Of a DNA stretch of 64,000 nucleotides, positions 35,652 to 44,129 are shown one piece after another (position 1 is the first letter of the stretch; every line of letters starts with the position of its first letter). The position numbers and the translations under genes were made by a program. Source of the stretch: Bacillus rhizoplanae. GTDB lineage: Bacteria > Bacillota > Bacilli > Bacillales > Bacillaceae_G. The stretch is taken from the NCBI RefSeq assembly GCF_917563915.1, contig NZ_CAKJTI010000005.1, forward strand, positions 62,001-126,000, in the 5' to 3' direction. The notes below the pieces were generated by a model. The model saw nothing but the letters and a program-made list of their open reading frames with translations. It was not told the origin of the DNA and did not search any database.

Positions 35652-37193
35652 TTAAACACGTTTACACCAATCTTGCACTGTCCAAACTTGCGTCACCCAC
35701 TCTTCATAAAAAGCAGGTTCATGAGAAACTAGTAACACCGTACCTTCATATTGCATGAGAGCTTCCTTCAATACTTCCTTAGCTCGAACATCTAAATGGT
35801 TAGTCGGTTCATCTAAAACGAGTATATTACTTTCTGTTAACATCAATTCACATAAACGTACTTTCGTTTGTTCTCCACCACTTAATGAGCAAAGCGGTTG
35901 TCCAATATGTTCTTCTGTTAAACCGCACCTTGCTAGAGCCTGCCTAATTTCTTTTTGAGTCATATCAGGTCGCAATGACCATACTTCCTCAAGCGGTGTT
36001 TGCTCTGAAGCAAATTCTTCTTGTGCAAAATATGCTGGATTTACTCGCTCCCCTATTTTCACAATACCACTTAAAGGCTGCAAATGTCCCAGTAACGTTT
36101 TTAACATTGTTGTTTTCCCAATACCGTTATAGCCGACGATGGCAATTTTTTCACCGCGCTTTACTTGTAAATCAATTGGTGCGAATAAAGGCTCTGTATA
36201 ACCAATTTGCATATCCTTTGCCTCTAAAATCCGACTCACAGGATCACAGTGAACATGAAACGTAAAACGTGGCTGCAATGCAGAAGTTGGTTTTCCGATT
36301 TTGTTTATTTTTTCTAATACTTTTTCGCGGCTTTTTGCTTGTTTTGCTTTACGAATTTTATTCTTTTGAATAAAATTCTTTAACTTTCCAATTTCTCTTT
36401 GCTGCCTGTCATACGCCACTTGTAATTGCTGTTTATTTTGTTCATAGTTTTTTATAAATGTCTGATAATTACCTATATAACGTTTCATTCCTTTATGTTC
36501 TAAATGATAAATTACATTGGTAATTTCATTTAAAAACCTTTCATCATGCGAAACCACAATGTAAGCATGTTCGTAATTTTTCAAATACCCTATAAGCCAC
36601 TCAATGTGCACGTTATCGAGATAGTTTGTTGGTTCATCAAGTAATAAAACATGCGGTTCTTCTAATAATAATTTTCCTAATAATAGTTTTGTTCGTTGGC
36701 CGCCGCTTAGTTTTTCCACCTCACGCTCCATACCAAGTGCTAAAATCCCTAATCCCGCAGCAACTTCCTCTATTTTTGCATCAATATGATAAAAATCAGA
36801 ATGCTCTAGTATACTTTGTAACTCTCCGTATTGTACTAACAATTGCTCAAGATTATCACCTGCTGTTGCCATTTCTTCCGCTATTTGCAACATATTATAT
36901 TCAATATCATATAGGTGTACAAAGGTACTTTGTAAGTATTTCATAACAGTTGTGCCAGCTTGCAAATCACTATGTTGCTGTAAAAAACCGACATTTACAT
37001 GAGGAAACCATTCAACCTTTCCTGCATCAGGAAGTAACTCTCCCGCTATTATACGCAGTAATGTGGATTTTCCTGCTCCGTTGCTCCCTACTAGGCCAAC
37101 ACGCTCACCTCGAAGTAAGCGAACACAAATATTTTGAAAGATTATTTTATCCCCGTACATATGGGTAACATTCTCAACTGATAACATACTCAT
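35652..37193 (-). CDS. ABC-F ATPase (ribosome-acting, probable antibiotic resistance/translation factor)
   Basis: This 513-residue soluble protein has two ABC domains and no membrane segment. NBD1 has GSNGAGKSTLL, KLSGGQRTKLLLGKLLLEEP and LLLDEPTNYLD; NBD2 has GYNGIGKTTMLK, SLSGGEQTKVRLCELM and LVLDEPTNHLD. The basic interdomain linker (RQQREIGKLKNFIQKNKIRK) reaches the ribosomal peptidyl-transferase centre in ABC-F proteins. The start is ATG behind AAAAGGAGAGAG. Its 5' leader has a short ORF and an intrinsic terminator, the layout of drug-inducible ARE-ABC-F genes such as vmlR. The exact subfamily cannot be assigned by eye. Confidence 0.88.
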   Translation of the reverse strand: MSMLSVENVTHMYGDKIIFQNICVRLLRGERVGLVGSNGAGKSTLLRIIAGELLPDAGKVEWFPHVNVGFLQQHSDLQAGTTVMKYLQSTFVHLYDIEYNMLQIAEEMATAGDNLEQLLVQYGELQSILEHSDFYHIDAKIEEVAAGLGILALGMEREVEKLSGGQRTKLLLGKLLLEEPHVLLLDEPTNYLDNVHIEWLIGYLKNYEHAYIVVSHDERFLNEITNVIYHLEHKGMKRYIGNYQTFIKNYEQNKQQLQVAYDRQQREIGKLKNFIQKNKIRKAKQAKSREKVLEKINKIGKPTSALQPRFTFHVHCDPVSRILEAKDMQIGYTEPLFAPIDLQVKRGEKIAIVGYNGIGKTTMLKTLLGHLQPLSGIVKIGERVNPAYFAQEEFASEQTPLEEVWSLRPDMTQKEIRQALARCGLTEEHIGQPLCSLSGGEQTKVRLCELMLTESNILVLDEPTNHLDVRAKEVLKEALMQYEGTVLLVSHEPAFYEEWVTQVWTVQDWCKRV

Positions 37194-37273
37194 TTTACTC
37201 TCTCCTTTTCGCTTCACGTACAAAGCCAAACGAGAGAACAGCATGATAAAAACAATATTCAATTAGCTGAACA

Positions 37274-37311
37274 TAAAAATGGGTAAGGTGAACACACCTT
37301 ACCCATTACAA
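37274..37311 (-). terminator. Attenuator in the ABC-F leader
   Basis: On the minus strand AATGGGTAAGGTG/CACCTTACCCATT is a 13-bp perfect stem with a 4-base loop followed by T5. It lies ~80 bp before the ABC-F start and after the leader ORF, so it must be overcome for expression. Confidence 0.88.
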
Positions 37312-37397
37312 TTTATTATTGTAAGAAAGGAATAAGGTTCTTTATCTACTGTCTTCTAGTCGGCTTTTGATCAAAAATTGGGCATACTTCTCCCTTA

Positions 37398-37436
37398 TCA
37401 AGCCAAAACCATTTGAAGAACAGTTGATAAAGTCAT
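37398..37436 (-). CDS. Leader peptide of the ABC-F gene
   Basis: A 12-codon ORF (MTLSTVLQMVLA, stop TGA) starts 10 bases after a strong AAAAGGAG site. Its position ahead of a perfect intrinsic terminator and an ABC-F gene suggests a ribosome-stalling leader peptide. Segments after its stop (GGCTT ... AAGCC, with an internal GATAAGGG) could form alternative pairings that depend on ribosome position. Confidence 0.65.
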   Translation of the reverse strand: MTLSTVLQMVLA

Positions 37437-37541
37437 CTTATCCTTTCACTCCTTTTGAAATCATTATTTTCTCATAATAATAGTATAAACAAAGCTCTTA
37501 TATCATATTCTTCATTTTTCTTTTTGTTCCTGCACTCAAAA

Positions 37542-37582
37542 GAAAAAACTCTTAACAAATTAGATTTGTTAAGAGTTTTTTC
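37542..37582. terminator. Terminator of the thi operon
   Basis: AAAAAACTCTTAACAAAT/ATTTGTTAAGAGTTTTTT is a long stem with a very short loop, immediately after the thiZ stop on the minus strand. Confidence 0.9.
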
Positions 37583-37584
37583 GT

Positions 37585-38334
37585 CTATTTCCTCATATAA
37601 GGAGCCAATATTTTTAATATCTCTGTTTTATCTTCTTTTAGTTCTTCAGAGGTTAACATATTCATTGTTCTAGGTCGTGGCAAGTTCACCTTGACTTCTC
37701 CAACAATTGTTGATGGTTGCTGCGACATAATGAAGACACGATCTGATAATAAAATAGCTTCGTCTAAATCATGCGTGACCATAATAATGGTTTGCTTTCC
37801 TTTTTGCCACGATTCTAATAGCCAGCTATGAACTTCCATTTTTGTAAATGCATCTAATTTCCCAAAGGGCTCATCAAGCAGCATAATCGGTTTATCACAT
37901 AAATACGTACGTAAAAAACTAACACGTTGCCGCATTCCACCGGATAAAGCATCTGGGTAATGATTCGCATATTCATCAAGTCCAAATTGCCTTAGCGCAT
38001 CCATACCAGCTTCTAATCGTTTTCTTTTTGGCTGTCCCTCAATTTCTAAAGGCAACACAATATTATGAAGAGCAGAACGCCACGGAAGCAAAAGATCTTG
38101 CTGCGGCATATAGCTGACAATCTCCCGATTCATAACGGATTGATTTTCGTAAAGTACATCTCCCTCATTTGCTCCTTCAATTCCGGCAATAATGTTTAAT
38201 AATGTACTTTTTCCGCAACCACTTGGCCCAACAAAGGAAACAAACTCTCCATCCTGAATTGAGACGTCCATATGCTCTAGCACTGTTTTCCCATCAAATG
38301 TTTTCGTAACGTCTTTTACTTGTAATCCGCTCAT
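37585..38334 (-). CDS. thiZ: HMP-precursor ABC transporter ATP-binding protein
   Basis: This 249-residue ABC ATPase has Walker A GPSGCGKSTLLNIIAG, Q-loop YMPQQDLLLPW, signature LSGGMRQRVSFLR and Walker B IMLLDEPFGKLD. It resembles SsuB/TauB-type ATPases, which pair with NMT1-like binding proteins. It is the last gene of the TPP-riboswitch operon and its start overlaps thiY by 4 bp. The likely substrate is a formylamino-pyrimidine salvaged for thiamine. Confidence 0.88.
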   Translation of the reverse strand: MSGLQVKDVTKTFDGKTVLEHMDVSIQDGEFVSFVGPSGCGKSTLLNIIAGIEGANEGDVLYENQSVMNREIVSYMPQQDLLLPWRSALHNIVLPLEIEGQPKRKRLEAGMDALRQFGLDEYANHYPDALSGGMRQRVSFLRTYLCDKPIMLLDEPFGKLDAFTKMEVHSWLLESWQKGKQTIIMVTHDLDEAILLSDRVFIMSQQPSTIVGEVKVNLPRPRTMNMLTSEELKEDKTEILKILAPYMRK

Positions 38335-39323
38335 TTTTCGCTTGGAAGGAATTCGTTTGTAAAGGCCGCGTTCACATCAATTTTCTTTTTAATGACTTTA
38401 TTGTCATATAAGAAATTCATATAATTGGTCCATACTTCTTCCTTCTGTACTCCCCACGCTTTCGCATCATCTTGATATTTCGTACTTAACCATTTTTGAC
38501 TTTCTTGCACTAACTCTTTATTGATGTCAGGTACATTTTTAATTAAAATATCCGCTGCTTCTTTCGGTTCCTTAATTGCAAAGTTATAACCATCTGTTGT
38601 TGCTTTCATAAATTTCTTCACAAAGTCTTTATCTTGTTTTGCATGTTTTTCACTTGTAATAATAACAGGACTATAATAATCTAATGCTGGATCTAAATCT
38701 TTTAACATAATTGTATTCAATTCAATACCTTGTCTCTTTGCCTCAATTCCATCCCAGCCATAATAGATCCACTCAAAATCAGCATCGCGGCCAATAGATT
38801 TAAAGAAATCAGTTTGTCCAAGTACAACATTCTGTACTTTACTATAGTCAGCTTGATGCTTATCCATAATTGTTTTTAATGTCGCTTCTTCTGCTGGTGC
38901 ACCCCAGCCGCCATATCTTTTTCCTTCAAATGCCTTCGGTGATGTTATGTTATCTTTTTTTAGAGACGCGAACGCAGATGTATTATGTTGAATAATTGCC
39001 CCAATTGATACAACTGGAATGTCTTCTACACGTGCTGTTGTTACGTTTTCTTGGTAGCTTACACCAAAGTCAGCCTTTCCTGATGCAACCATTTGTTCAA
39101 CAGAAGTATTATCACCTGGCTGAATAATTTCTACATCTAATCCTTGTTTTTTATAGTAATCTTTCGTCTTTGCTACATATAAACCAGTATGGTTTGTATT
39201 TGGAAACCAGTCCAATACCACTGTTACTTTCTTCTCTTTACTCTCTGCTTTCTTGTCTGCTGAGCAACCTGCAAATGTAAATAGTAGAGAAGCTGCTAAT
39301 AGCATTTTTAACCCTTTTTTCAT
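38331..39323 (-). CDS. thiY: Pyrimidine-precursor-binding lipoprotein
   Basis: This 330-residue lipoprotein has a signal peptide and lipobox LLFTFAGC (Cys20). The mature part is NMT1/THI5-like: VTVVLDWFPNTNHTGLYVAK and GKADFGVSYQENV. In the ThiXYZ system such proteins bind thiamine-pyrimidine precursors (N-formyl aminopyrimidine), which the TenA pathway then processes. It overlaps thiX by 4 bp upstream and thiZ by 4 bp downstream. Confidence 0.9.
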   Translation of the reverse strand: MKKGLKMLLAASLLFTFAGCSADKKAESKEKKVTVVLDWFPNTNHTGLYVAKTKDYYKKQGLDVEIIQPGDNTSVEQMVASGKADFGVSYQENVTTARVEDIPVVSIGAIIQHNTSAFASLKKDNITSPKAFEGKRYGGWGAPAEEATLKTIMDKHQADYSKVQNVVLGQTDFFKSIGRDADFEWIYYGWDGIEAKRQGIELNTIMLKDLDPALDYYSPVIITSEKHAKQDKDFVKKFMKATTDGYNFAIKEPKEAADILIKNVPDINKELVQESQKWLSTKYQDDAKAWGVQKEEVWTNYMNFLYDNKVIKKKIDVNAAFTNEFLPSEK

Positions 39324-40090
39324 TTTCCCTCATCCTTCCTGTAAATCCATGGTGCTGTTAGTCTTGCCATCAATTCAACAATAAAATACAACAATAACGT
39401 CATCCCAACAATAACAAAGGCTATTGCAAATACACGTGCTGTTAAAAAAGATTTTGTTGCCCTTGTCAGCATAACACCTAGCCCTTCACTTGCACCAAGC
39501 CATTCTCCAATAATAGCGCCCATTACGCTATATGTAACTGCAATTTTTAATCCTGAAAAAAAGTATGGCAATACTGCTGGAAATTTTACTTTTTGATATA
39601 CTTGCCACTTGCTTGCTCGCATCGTTTGAAGTAATTTCAGCATTGCTTTATCTACCGTTTGAAAACCTTCTAAAATGCTAAGCGCAATTGGAAAGAAGCA
39701 TACAAGAATAACAACCATTACTTTTGGCAGCATTCCATAGCCAAACCAAATAATAAATAAAGGTGCGAGCACGACAATCGGAATCGTTTGCGAAATCACC
39801 AATAGTGGATTAATTAAGACACGGAACAACGGAATGACGTCCATAATAATTGCAATGCTCGTTCCAATTACAATCGCAAAAAATAATCCGATTAAAACTT
39901 CTTGCAGCGTCTGCACCGTATTTGGAAGTAGTAAATCTTTCATTTCTATAAGTTCACGTACAATCGCAGAAGGCTTCGGTAAAATCCACGGTTCAATATG
40001 AAATACTGACACAGCCCCTTCCCATATTGCAACGAGAAAAAGAAGCCAAACCATTGTAATCGTTATGTTAGATCGTTTCTGTTTTTTCAT
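39320..40090 (-). CDS. thiX: HMP-precursor ABC transporter permease
   Basis: This 256-residue BPD-type permease has six membrane helices and the EAA loop EGFQTVDKAMLKLLQTMRAS. I chose ATG at 40090 (MKKQKRSNITITMV), which overlaps the upstream gene by 23 bp; starts at 40120 or 40123 would overlap by more. No strong ribosome site is visible, consistent with translational coupling. Confidence 0.86.
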   Translation of the reverse strand: MKKQKRSNITITMVWLLFLVAIWEGAVSVFHIEPWILPKPSAIVRELIEMKDLLLPNTVQTLQEVLIGLFFAIVIGTSIAIIMDVIPLFRVLINPLLVISQTIPIVVLAPLFIIWFGYGMLPKVMVVILVCFFPIALSILEGFQTVDKAMLKLLQTMRASKWQVYQKVKFPAVLPYFFSGLKIAVTYSVMGAIIGEWLGASEGLGVMLTRATKSFLTARVFAIAFVIVGMTLLLYFIVELMARLTAPWIYRKDEGK

Positions 40091-40388
40091 GCTCTTCACG
40101 ATACTTCCACACTTTTTCATCAATCGTTACACCTGTGCTTGGACGATAGTGAATTTTAATAGAAGTAATGACTTCTTCAGCTCCATCATCTATACAAGCT
40201 TGCTGCGCACGTTTGATGATATCAAGAAGCTCATCTAATTCCCCTTCCATCGTTGTTTCCATCGCACCAACTTCATAGCGTACACCAGATTGCTGAACAA
40301 CCTCAATCGCTTTATCTACAACTGTATATACATCTTTCTGCTTTGCTTGTGGTACAACTGAAAATGAAATCGTAACTTGCTGTGACAT
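40068..40388 (-). CDS. MTH1187/YkoF-type thiamine-binding protein
   Basis: This 106-residue protein (SQQVTISFSVVPQAKQKDVY ... VRYEVGAMETTMEGELDEL) matches the COG0011 family of small thiamine-binding ferredoxin-fold proteins. It is the first gene after the TPP riboswitch and probably senses or shuttles thiamine/pyrimidine in connection with the transporter. AAGGAGG lies ten bases before ATG. Confidence 0.85.
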   Translation of the reverse strand: MSQQVTISFSVVPQAKQKDVYTVVDKAIEVVQQSGVRYEVGAMETTMEGELDELLDIIKRAQQACIDDGAEEVITSIKIHYRPSTGVTIDEKVWKYREEHEKTETI

Positions 40389-40431
40389 ACTAAATTCCTC
40401 CTTATATTAAATAGGTTTCACGAAAAAAGAA

Positions 40432-40464
40432 AAGGCTTTCCTGCCACGGAGCAGGAAAGCCTTA
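40432..40464 (-). terminator. Expression-platform terminator of the thi transporter riboswitch
   Basis: AAGGCTTTCCTGC/GCAGGAAAGCCTT is a 13-bp stem; on the minus strand it is followed by TTCTTTTTT. It lies between the TPP aptamer and the first gene. Confidence 0.9.
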
Positions 40465-40510
40465 TATTCAAGTTATCATAGATTAACAATCTGCTACGAT
40501 GCTTGATAAA

Positions 40511-40595
40511 ACTCCCTACGCTGGCATTATCCAGGTCAGGTTAAGGGTCGATGTATTGTTACATCCTCTCAGCCACACGAGCTCCCCTGTTCCAA
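40511..40595 (-). promoter_or_regulatory. TPP riboswitch (THI element) of the thiXYZ operon
   Basis: On the minus strand the conserved segments appear in order: GGGGAGCT, GGCTGAGAGGATG, ACCCTTAACCTGACCTGG and TAATGCCAGCGTAGGGA. The aptamer is followed by the terminator at 40432-40464, so thiamine pyrophosphate should shut off transcription. Confidence 0.95.
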
Positions 40596-40729
40596 TTCGT
40601 TTTCATTGTAGCACGGATTATTTTTGTGAACAAACAAAATTAAATTTTTTCTCCTAATGATACTGTCCTCAAATTAATCTTCATATATTCTATTGTACTC
40701 ACAAATTGATATGGAAAGGTGGAATTTGC

Positions 40730-41101
40730 ATGGGCATTCGCTTTATCAAGATTTCTTCTATTTATTTTGTCATCGGCGTCTGTATGGGGATGTATATGTC
40801 AATGTCTCTTAAATTTGCATTAAAAGGGGTACATGTTCACTTGCTGCTTCTTGGCTGGACTTCAATGATGGTAGCTGGCATTTTATATCATATCTTTCAA
40901 GAAGCTGGTCATTCTAAACTAGGAAAAATTCATTTTTGGCTACTTAATATTGGGCTGCCAGTTATGATGATTGCACTAGCTCTTGAGATTTATGGAAATC
41001 ATGCAGCTATTCCGTTTGTTGCCGGCGGTAGTATTCTTGTTGTTCTCGCTATTATTATATTTTCTATTAATATTTTTACACATATAAAAGAAAATTCATA
41101 A
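40730..41101 (+). CDS. Small heme-copper-oxidase-subunit-I-like membrane protein
   Basis: This 123-residue protein has four membrane helices. The second holds GVHVHLLLLGWTSMMVAGIL, followed by YHIFQEAG, a pattern shared with the haem-ligand helix of cytochrome oxidase subunit I-like proteins (H-x-H near G-W-x5-G-x2-YH). It is far too short to be an oxidase. The start is ATG at 40730 behind GAAAGGTGG. The function is unknown; it is monocistronic and divergent from the thi operon. Confidence 0.72.
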   Translation: MGIRFIKISSIYFVIGVCMGMYMSMSLKFALKGVHVHLLLLGWTSMMVAGILYHIFQEAGHSKLGKIHFWLLNIGLPVMMIALALEIYGNHAAIPFVAGGSILVVLAIIIFSINIFTHIKENS

Positions 41102-41112
41102 TGAAACTCTTT

Positions 41113-41132
41113 ATAAAGTGAAACTTCCATAA
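41113..41132 (-). repeat. bcr1-like end remnant
   Basis: Only the ~20-bp right end remains (ATAAAGTGAAACTTCCAT on the plus strand). The rest of the element is absent. Confidence 0.5.
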
Positions 41133-41200
41133 TAAAGCTTAGTCTAATACATTTTTTTAATCAAATCCCCATAGGGATAGTCACTCTATCTAGAAACCTA

Positions 41201-41238
41201 GAAAAGTCACTTCAGAAAATCTGAGTTGACTTTTCATT
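41201..41238. terminator. Hairpin between convergent genes
   Basis: GAAAAGTCA ... TGACTTTTC with inner CTTCAGA/TCTGAG pairing. It probably terminates both the oxidase-like gene and the nucleoside hydrolase gene. Confidence 0.7.
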
Positions 41239-41274
41239 CACATAATCCGCATTATCTGAAGTTAATAAAGTATG

Positions 41275-42225
41275 TTACAATCTCTTCTGTAAGAACGTTT
41301 CCATAATATCCTTCTTGAATCTTTCATAATCAAACTGAAAAGCTACATTATGCGTTTTATAGCCTGGATTAGTCGCAAAACGAAAGTCTGCAATGCTTTG
41401 ACCAAATCCTTCTCCTTGATCAGGAATTACTTTAATGGGTACTCTTGAAAGGCTAACAACCTCTTGATTCAGCAAATACCACACTGTTACAAAATCATGC
41501 ATAGGACTTCCGCTTATACCGGGATTAGACTTGGAGTAGAAACTATAATAATAGTCTAACATAGGTTTGATGATGAGTCCTGCAAGGTCCTGTGTATTCC
41601 GATGAAATGCATCGATTTGCTGGACCATTTCGGGTGTAACAATCGCATGTTGAGTTACATTTAACGGAATAATTGTCAAGTTCTTCGCATGCTGCAGAAT
41701 TAAGTTTGCTGCATAAGGGTCGGCGTAAAAGTTAGCTTCAGCTACAGCAGTCACATTACCTGGATAAAAAAAGGCTCCGCCCATGCAAATACATTCCCTT
41801 ACGTTCCGCATTGTTTCTAAATTTAATACAAAAGTCGTAGCTAACGAAGAAAGTCTTCCCAAATTGATAATTGTAAGATCTTCTAAATGTGAATGTATAA
41901 CTTGGTAAATATCATTTAAGGGATAAACTGGATAAGAAATTTCAGGGGGAATGATAGGTCCTAATCCGAATTTCCCATGTACCTCAGGGAAATACTGAAC
42001 CAATATACCTGTCAACGGTACAGAAGCACCAAGGAATACAGGTATCTCTTCTCTTCCTGCAATGTACTTCAAATAGTTAATATTTCTGATAGCATTCTCT
42101 CTTGATACATTTCCATAATCGGCGACAATCCCTACAATTTGAATATCTTTACGAAAGAAGGTATACAAAATAGCAAACGCATCATCAATTCCCAAATCTG
42201 TAAACAGGAGAACTTTTTTTTGCAT
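41275..42225 (-). CDS. IunH-family nucleoside hydrolase
   Basis: This 316-residue protein has the N-terminal calcium-site region as LLFTDLGIDDAFAIL. Canonical enzymes have DxDPGxDDA; here the first Asp (position 8) is Phe and Pro11 is Leu, while Asp10, Asp14 and Asp15 remain. The late His-Asp pair is present in SPMHDFVTVWYLL. It should split nucleosides into base and ribose, although the substrate cannot be told. GGAGGAAG precedes ATG. Its ~180-nt leader begins with a c-di-GMP-I riboswitch and terminator. Confidence 0.85.
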   Translation of the reverse strand: MQKKVLLFTDLGIDDAFAILYTFFRKDIQIVGIVADYGNVSRENAIRNINYLKYIAGREEIPVFLGASVPLTGILVQYFPEVHGKFGLGPIIPPEISYPVYPLNDIYQVIHSHLEDLTIINLGRLSSLATTFVLNLETMRNVRECICMGGAFFYPGNVTAVAEANFYADPYAANLILQHAKNLTIIPLNVTQHAIVTPEMVQQIDAFHRNTQDLAGLIIKPMLDYYYSFYSKSNPGISGSPMHDFVTVWYLLNQEVVSLSRVPIKVIPDQGEGFGQSIADFRFATNPGYKTHNVAFQFDYERFKKDIMETFLQKRL

Positions 42226-42402
42226 ATATCTTCCTCCAAAATTTATAAAATCCTATTTTCACTAAGGATGTAGTGAGTAGGATAGGCTTGTACGTATATA
42301 TTTTATGTATTCCTAAAAAGTAAATTCTATTCATATGTAGTTATCATAAAAACAATTATTGGTATAAAAATGTGACTTACATAGCCAATCATTATCGTAG
42401 TA

Positions 42403-42446
42403 GACAAAAAAGCTCACTTCTTATCTTTTTTCAAATAAGAAGCTAG
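42403..42446 (-). terminator. Terminator of the c-di-GMP riboswitch
   Basis: On the minus strand AGCTTCTTAT pairs with ATAAGAAGTGAGCT, followed by T6. The 5' arm overlaps the 3' strand of the aptamer P1 helix (CTTCT), which implies ligand-dependent competition. Confidence 0.82.
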
Positions 42447-42513
42447 CTTAGTCTATTTCGACCTTAGCCCCTATAGTTTTGCGACCTCATGTTTCCATAA
42501 GTTTGCCTTTCTC
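42436..42513 (-). promoter_or_regulatory. c-di-GMP-I (GEMM) riboswitch upstream of nucleoside hydrolase
   Basis: On the minus strand: GAGAAAGGCAAAC, then CTTATG-GAAA-CATGAG (a stem with GAAA tetraloop), GTCGCAAAACTATAGGGGC, CTAAGG and GACTAAGCTAGC. These are the conserved elements of class I c-di-GMP aptamers in the expected order, including the tetraloop and the CAAAxCTAxAGGG receptor strand. The next gene is the nucleoside hydrolase, ~210 nt downstream. The geometry suggests an ON switch, but that is inference. Confidence 0.88.
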
Positions 42514-42525
42514 GATGAACGAGTT

Positions 42526-42810
42526 GAACGATATAGGAGTTTTATGAGAATTACACAATTCTCTGTCCACAGATTACAACATCAAAATCAAATCGTCTAT
42601 TTATTCGCACATATAAATATAAATTTCGTAATGATTCTTTTGTAAAATAATTGTAACAAAATAGAGCGAATCATGTTTTTGATATGCTATATAATAAAAA
42701 TGGCTATTTTCAGAGATTTATTTTATTATTCATTATTTAATTTTTAAATCATTAAACAAATTAAATTATTTGATAATAACGATTGATTATTATCTCGGAG
42801 GTACTATACT
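42526..42810. other. Intergenic promoter region between the riboswitch and the Dcu gene
   Basis: This part of the 585-bp gap holds the riboswitch promoter region (possible TTGTGT and TATATC 17 bp apart on the minus strand) and the AT-rich dcu upstream region. No ORF was recognised. Confidence 0.5.
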
Positions 42811-44124
42811 ATGTTCTGGCTACAGTTTATCATCTTATTACTCTGCATTTTCATCGGTGCGCGCCTTGGAGGTGTTGGCCTTGGAGTAATGGGAGGTGTT
42901 GGTATGACAATCTTTGTCTTCTTCTTCCACTTACAACCAACCTCTCCGCCAATCGATGTTATGCTTATGATTTTAGCAGTTATTACAGCCGCTGGGGCAC
43001 TACAGGCTGCTGGGGGGATGGACTATCTTGTTCATATTGCAGAAAAAGCTCTCCGCAAAAACCCGAAACGTATTACGTTCTTTGCCCCAATCGTCACTTA
43101 TTTATTTACGTTTTGTGCAGGGACAGGCCACGTTGCCTATTCAGTTCTTCCTGTCATTGCTGAAGTATCGCGTGAATCAGGAATTCGACCAGAGCGTCCA
43201 CTGTCAATTGCTGTTATTGCATCGCAGCAAGCGATTACAGCAAGTCCAATTTCAGCAGCAACCGTTGCACTTCTCGCTATGCTTGCTGACTATAAGATTA
43301 CACTATTAGATATTTTAAAAATTAGTATTCCATCTACTTTTATCGCTTGTATGTTAGCTGCTTTCGTCGTAAGCAAAATGGGAAAAGAGCTAAACGAAGA
43401 TGAAGAATACTTAAAACGATTACAAGAAGGCATGATTCCAAAACTAGAAGAAAAGAAAGAATTTATTGTCCCGAAAGGTGCAAAACTGTCTGTTATCCTC
43501 TTTTTATTTGCAACAGTTCTAGTTGTTCTTCTTGGATCTTTTGAAGCGTTGCGTCCTAGCTGGATGATAGACGGAAAACTTGTACGTCTTTCTATGCCAA
43601 ACACCATTGAAATGGTTATGCTAACAATCGCTGCACTTATTATTATTTTTTGTAAACCAAATGTAGAAAGCATCGTGTCTGGTAACGTCTTTAAAGCAGG
43701 AGCAACAGCAGTTGTTGCGATTTTCGGCATCGCATGGATGGGGGATACGTTCTTTAATGGTAACTTACAAATGATTCAAGGTTCTATTCAAGGTCTCGTA
43801 ACGAGTGCACCGTGGTTATTCGCAATTGCACTATTCGTGCTATCAATCTTGTTATATAGCCAAGCTGCAACGGTACGTGCGTTAATACCACTTGGATTAA
43901 CACTTGGCATTTCACCAGCACTATTAATTGCGATGTTCCCAGCTGTAAACGGATATTTCTTTATTCCAAACTACGGAACAATCGTTGCGGCAATTAACTT
44001 TGACCGTACAGGTACAACGCGTATCGGTAAATATGTGTTAAATCATAGCTTTATGATCCCGGGTCTTGTTGCAACAATTACATCAATCGGAATTGGAATG
44101 CTTCTCGTTTCACTGATGTTTTAA
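42811..44124 (+). CDS. Dcu-family anaerobic C4-dicarboxylate transporter
   Basis: This 437-residue protein has 10-12 membrane helices and Dcu-family signatures: GGMDYLVHIAEKALRKNPKR, FCAGTGHVAYSVLPVIAEVS, ESGIRPERPLSIAVIASQQA and ITASPISAATVALLAML. It exchanges fumarate, malate, aspartate or succinate. DcuA and DcuB cannot be separated by eye. The start is ATG behind CGGAGGTAC. It is monocistronic and ends at a strong terminator. Confidence 0.9.
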   Translation: MFWLQFIILLLCIFIGARLGGVGLGVMGGVGMTIFVFFFHLQPTSPPIDVMLMILAVITAAGALQAAGGMDYLVHIAEKALRKNPKRITFFAPIVTYLFTFCAGTGHVAYSVLPVIAEVSRESGIRPERPLSIAVIASQQAITASPISAATVALLAMLADYKITLLDILKISIPSTFIACMLAAFVVSKMGKELNEDEEYLKRLQEGMIPKLEEKKEFIVPKGAKLSVILFLFATVLVVLLGSFEALRPSWMIDGKLVRLSMPNTIEMVMLTIAALIIIFCKPNVESIVSGNVFKAGATAVVAIFGIAWMGDTFFNGNLQMIQGSIQGLVTSAPWLFAIALFVLSILLYSQAATVRALIPLGLTLGISPALLIAMFPAVNGYFFIPNYGTIVAAINFDRTGTTRIGKYVLNHSFMIPGLVATITSIGIGMLLVSLMF

Positions 44125-44129
44125 TTAAG

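Noticed and set aside
41275-42225. Idea that the nucleoside hydrolase is catalytically dead because DxDPG reads FTDLG
   Set aside because: Counting from the start, the base-equivalent Asp10, Asp14 and Asp15 and the late His-Asp pair are all kept; only Asp8 and Pro11 differ.
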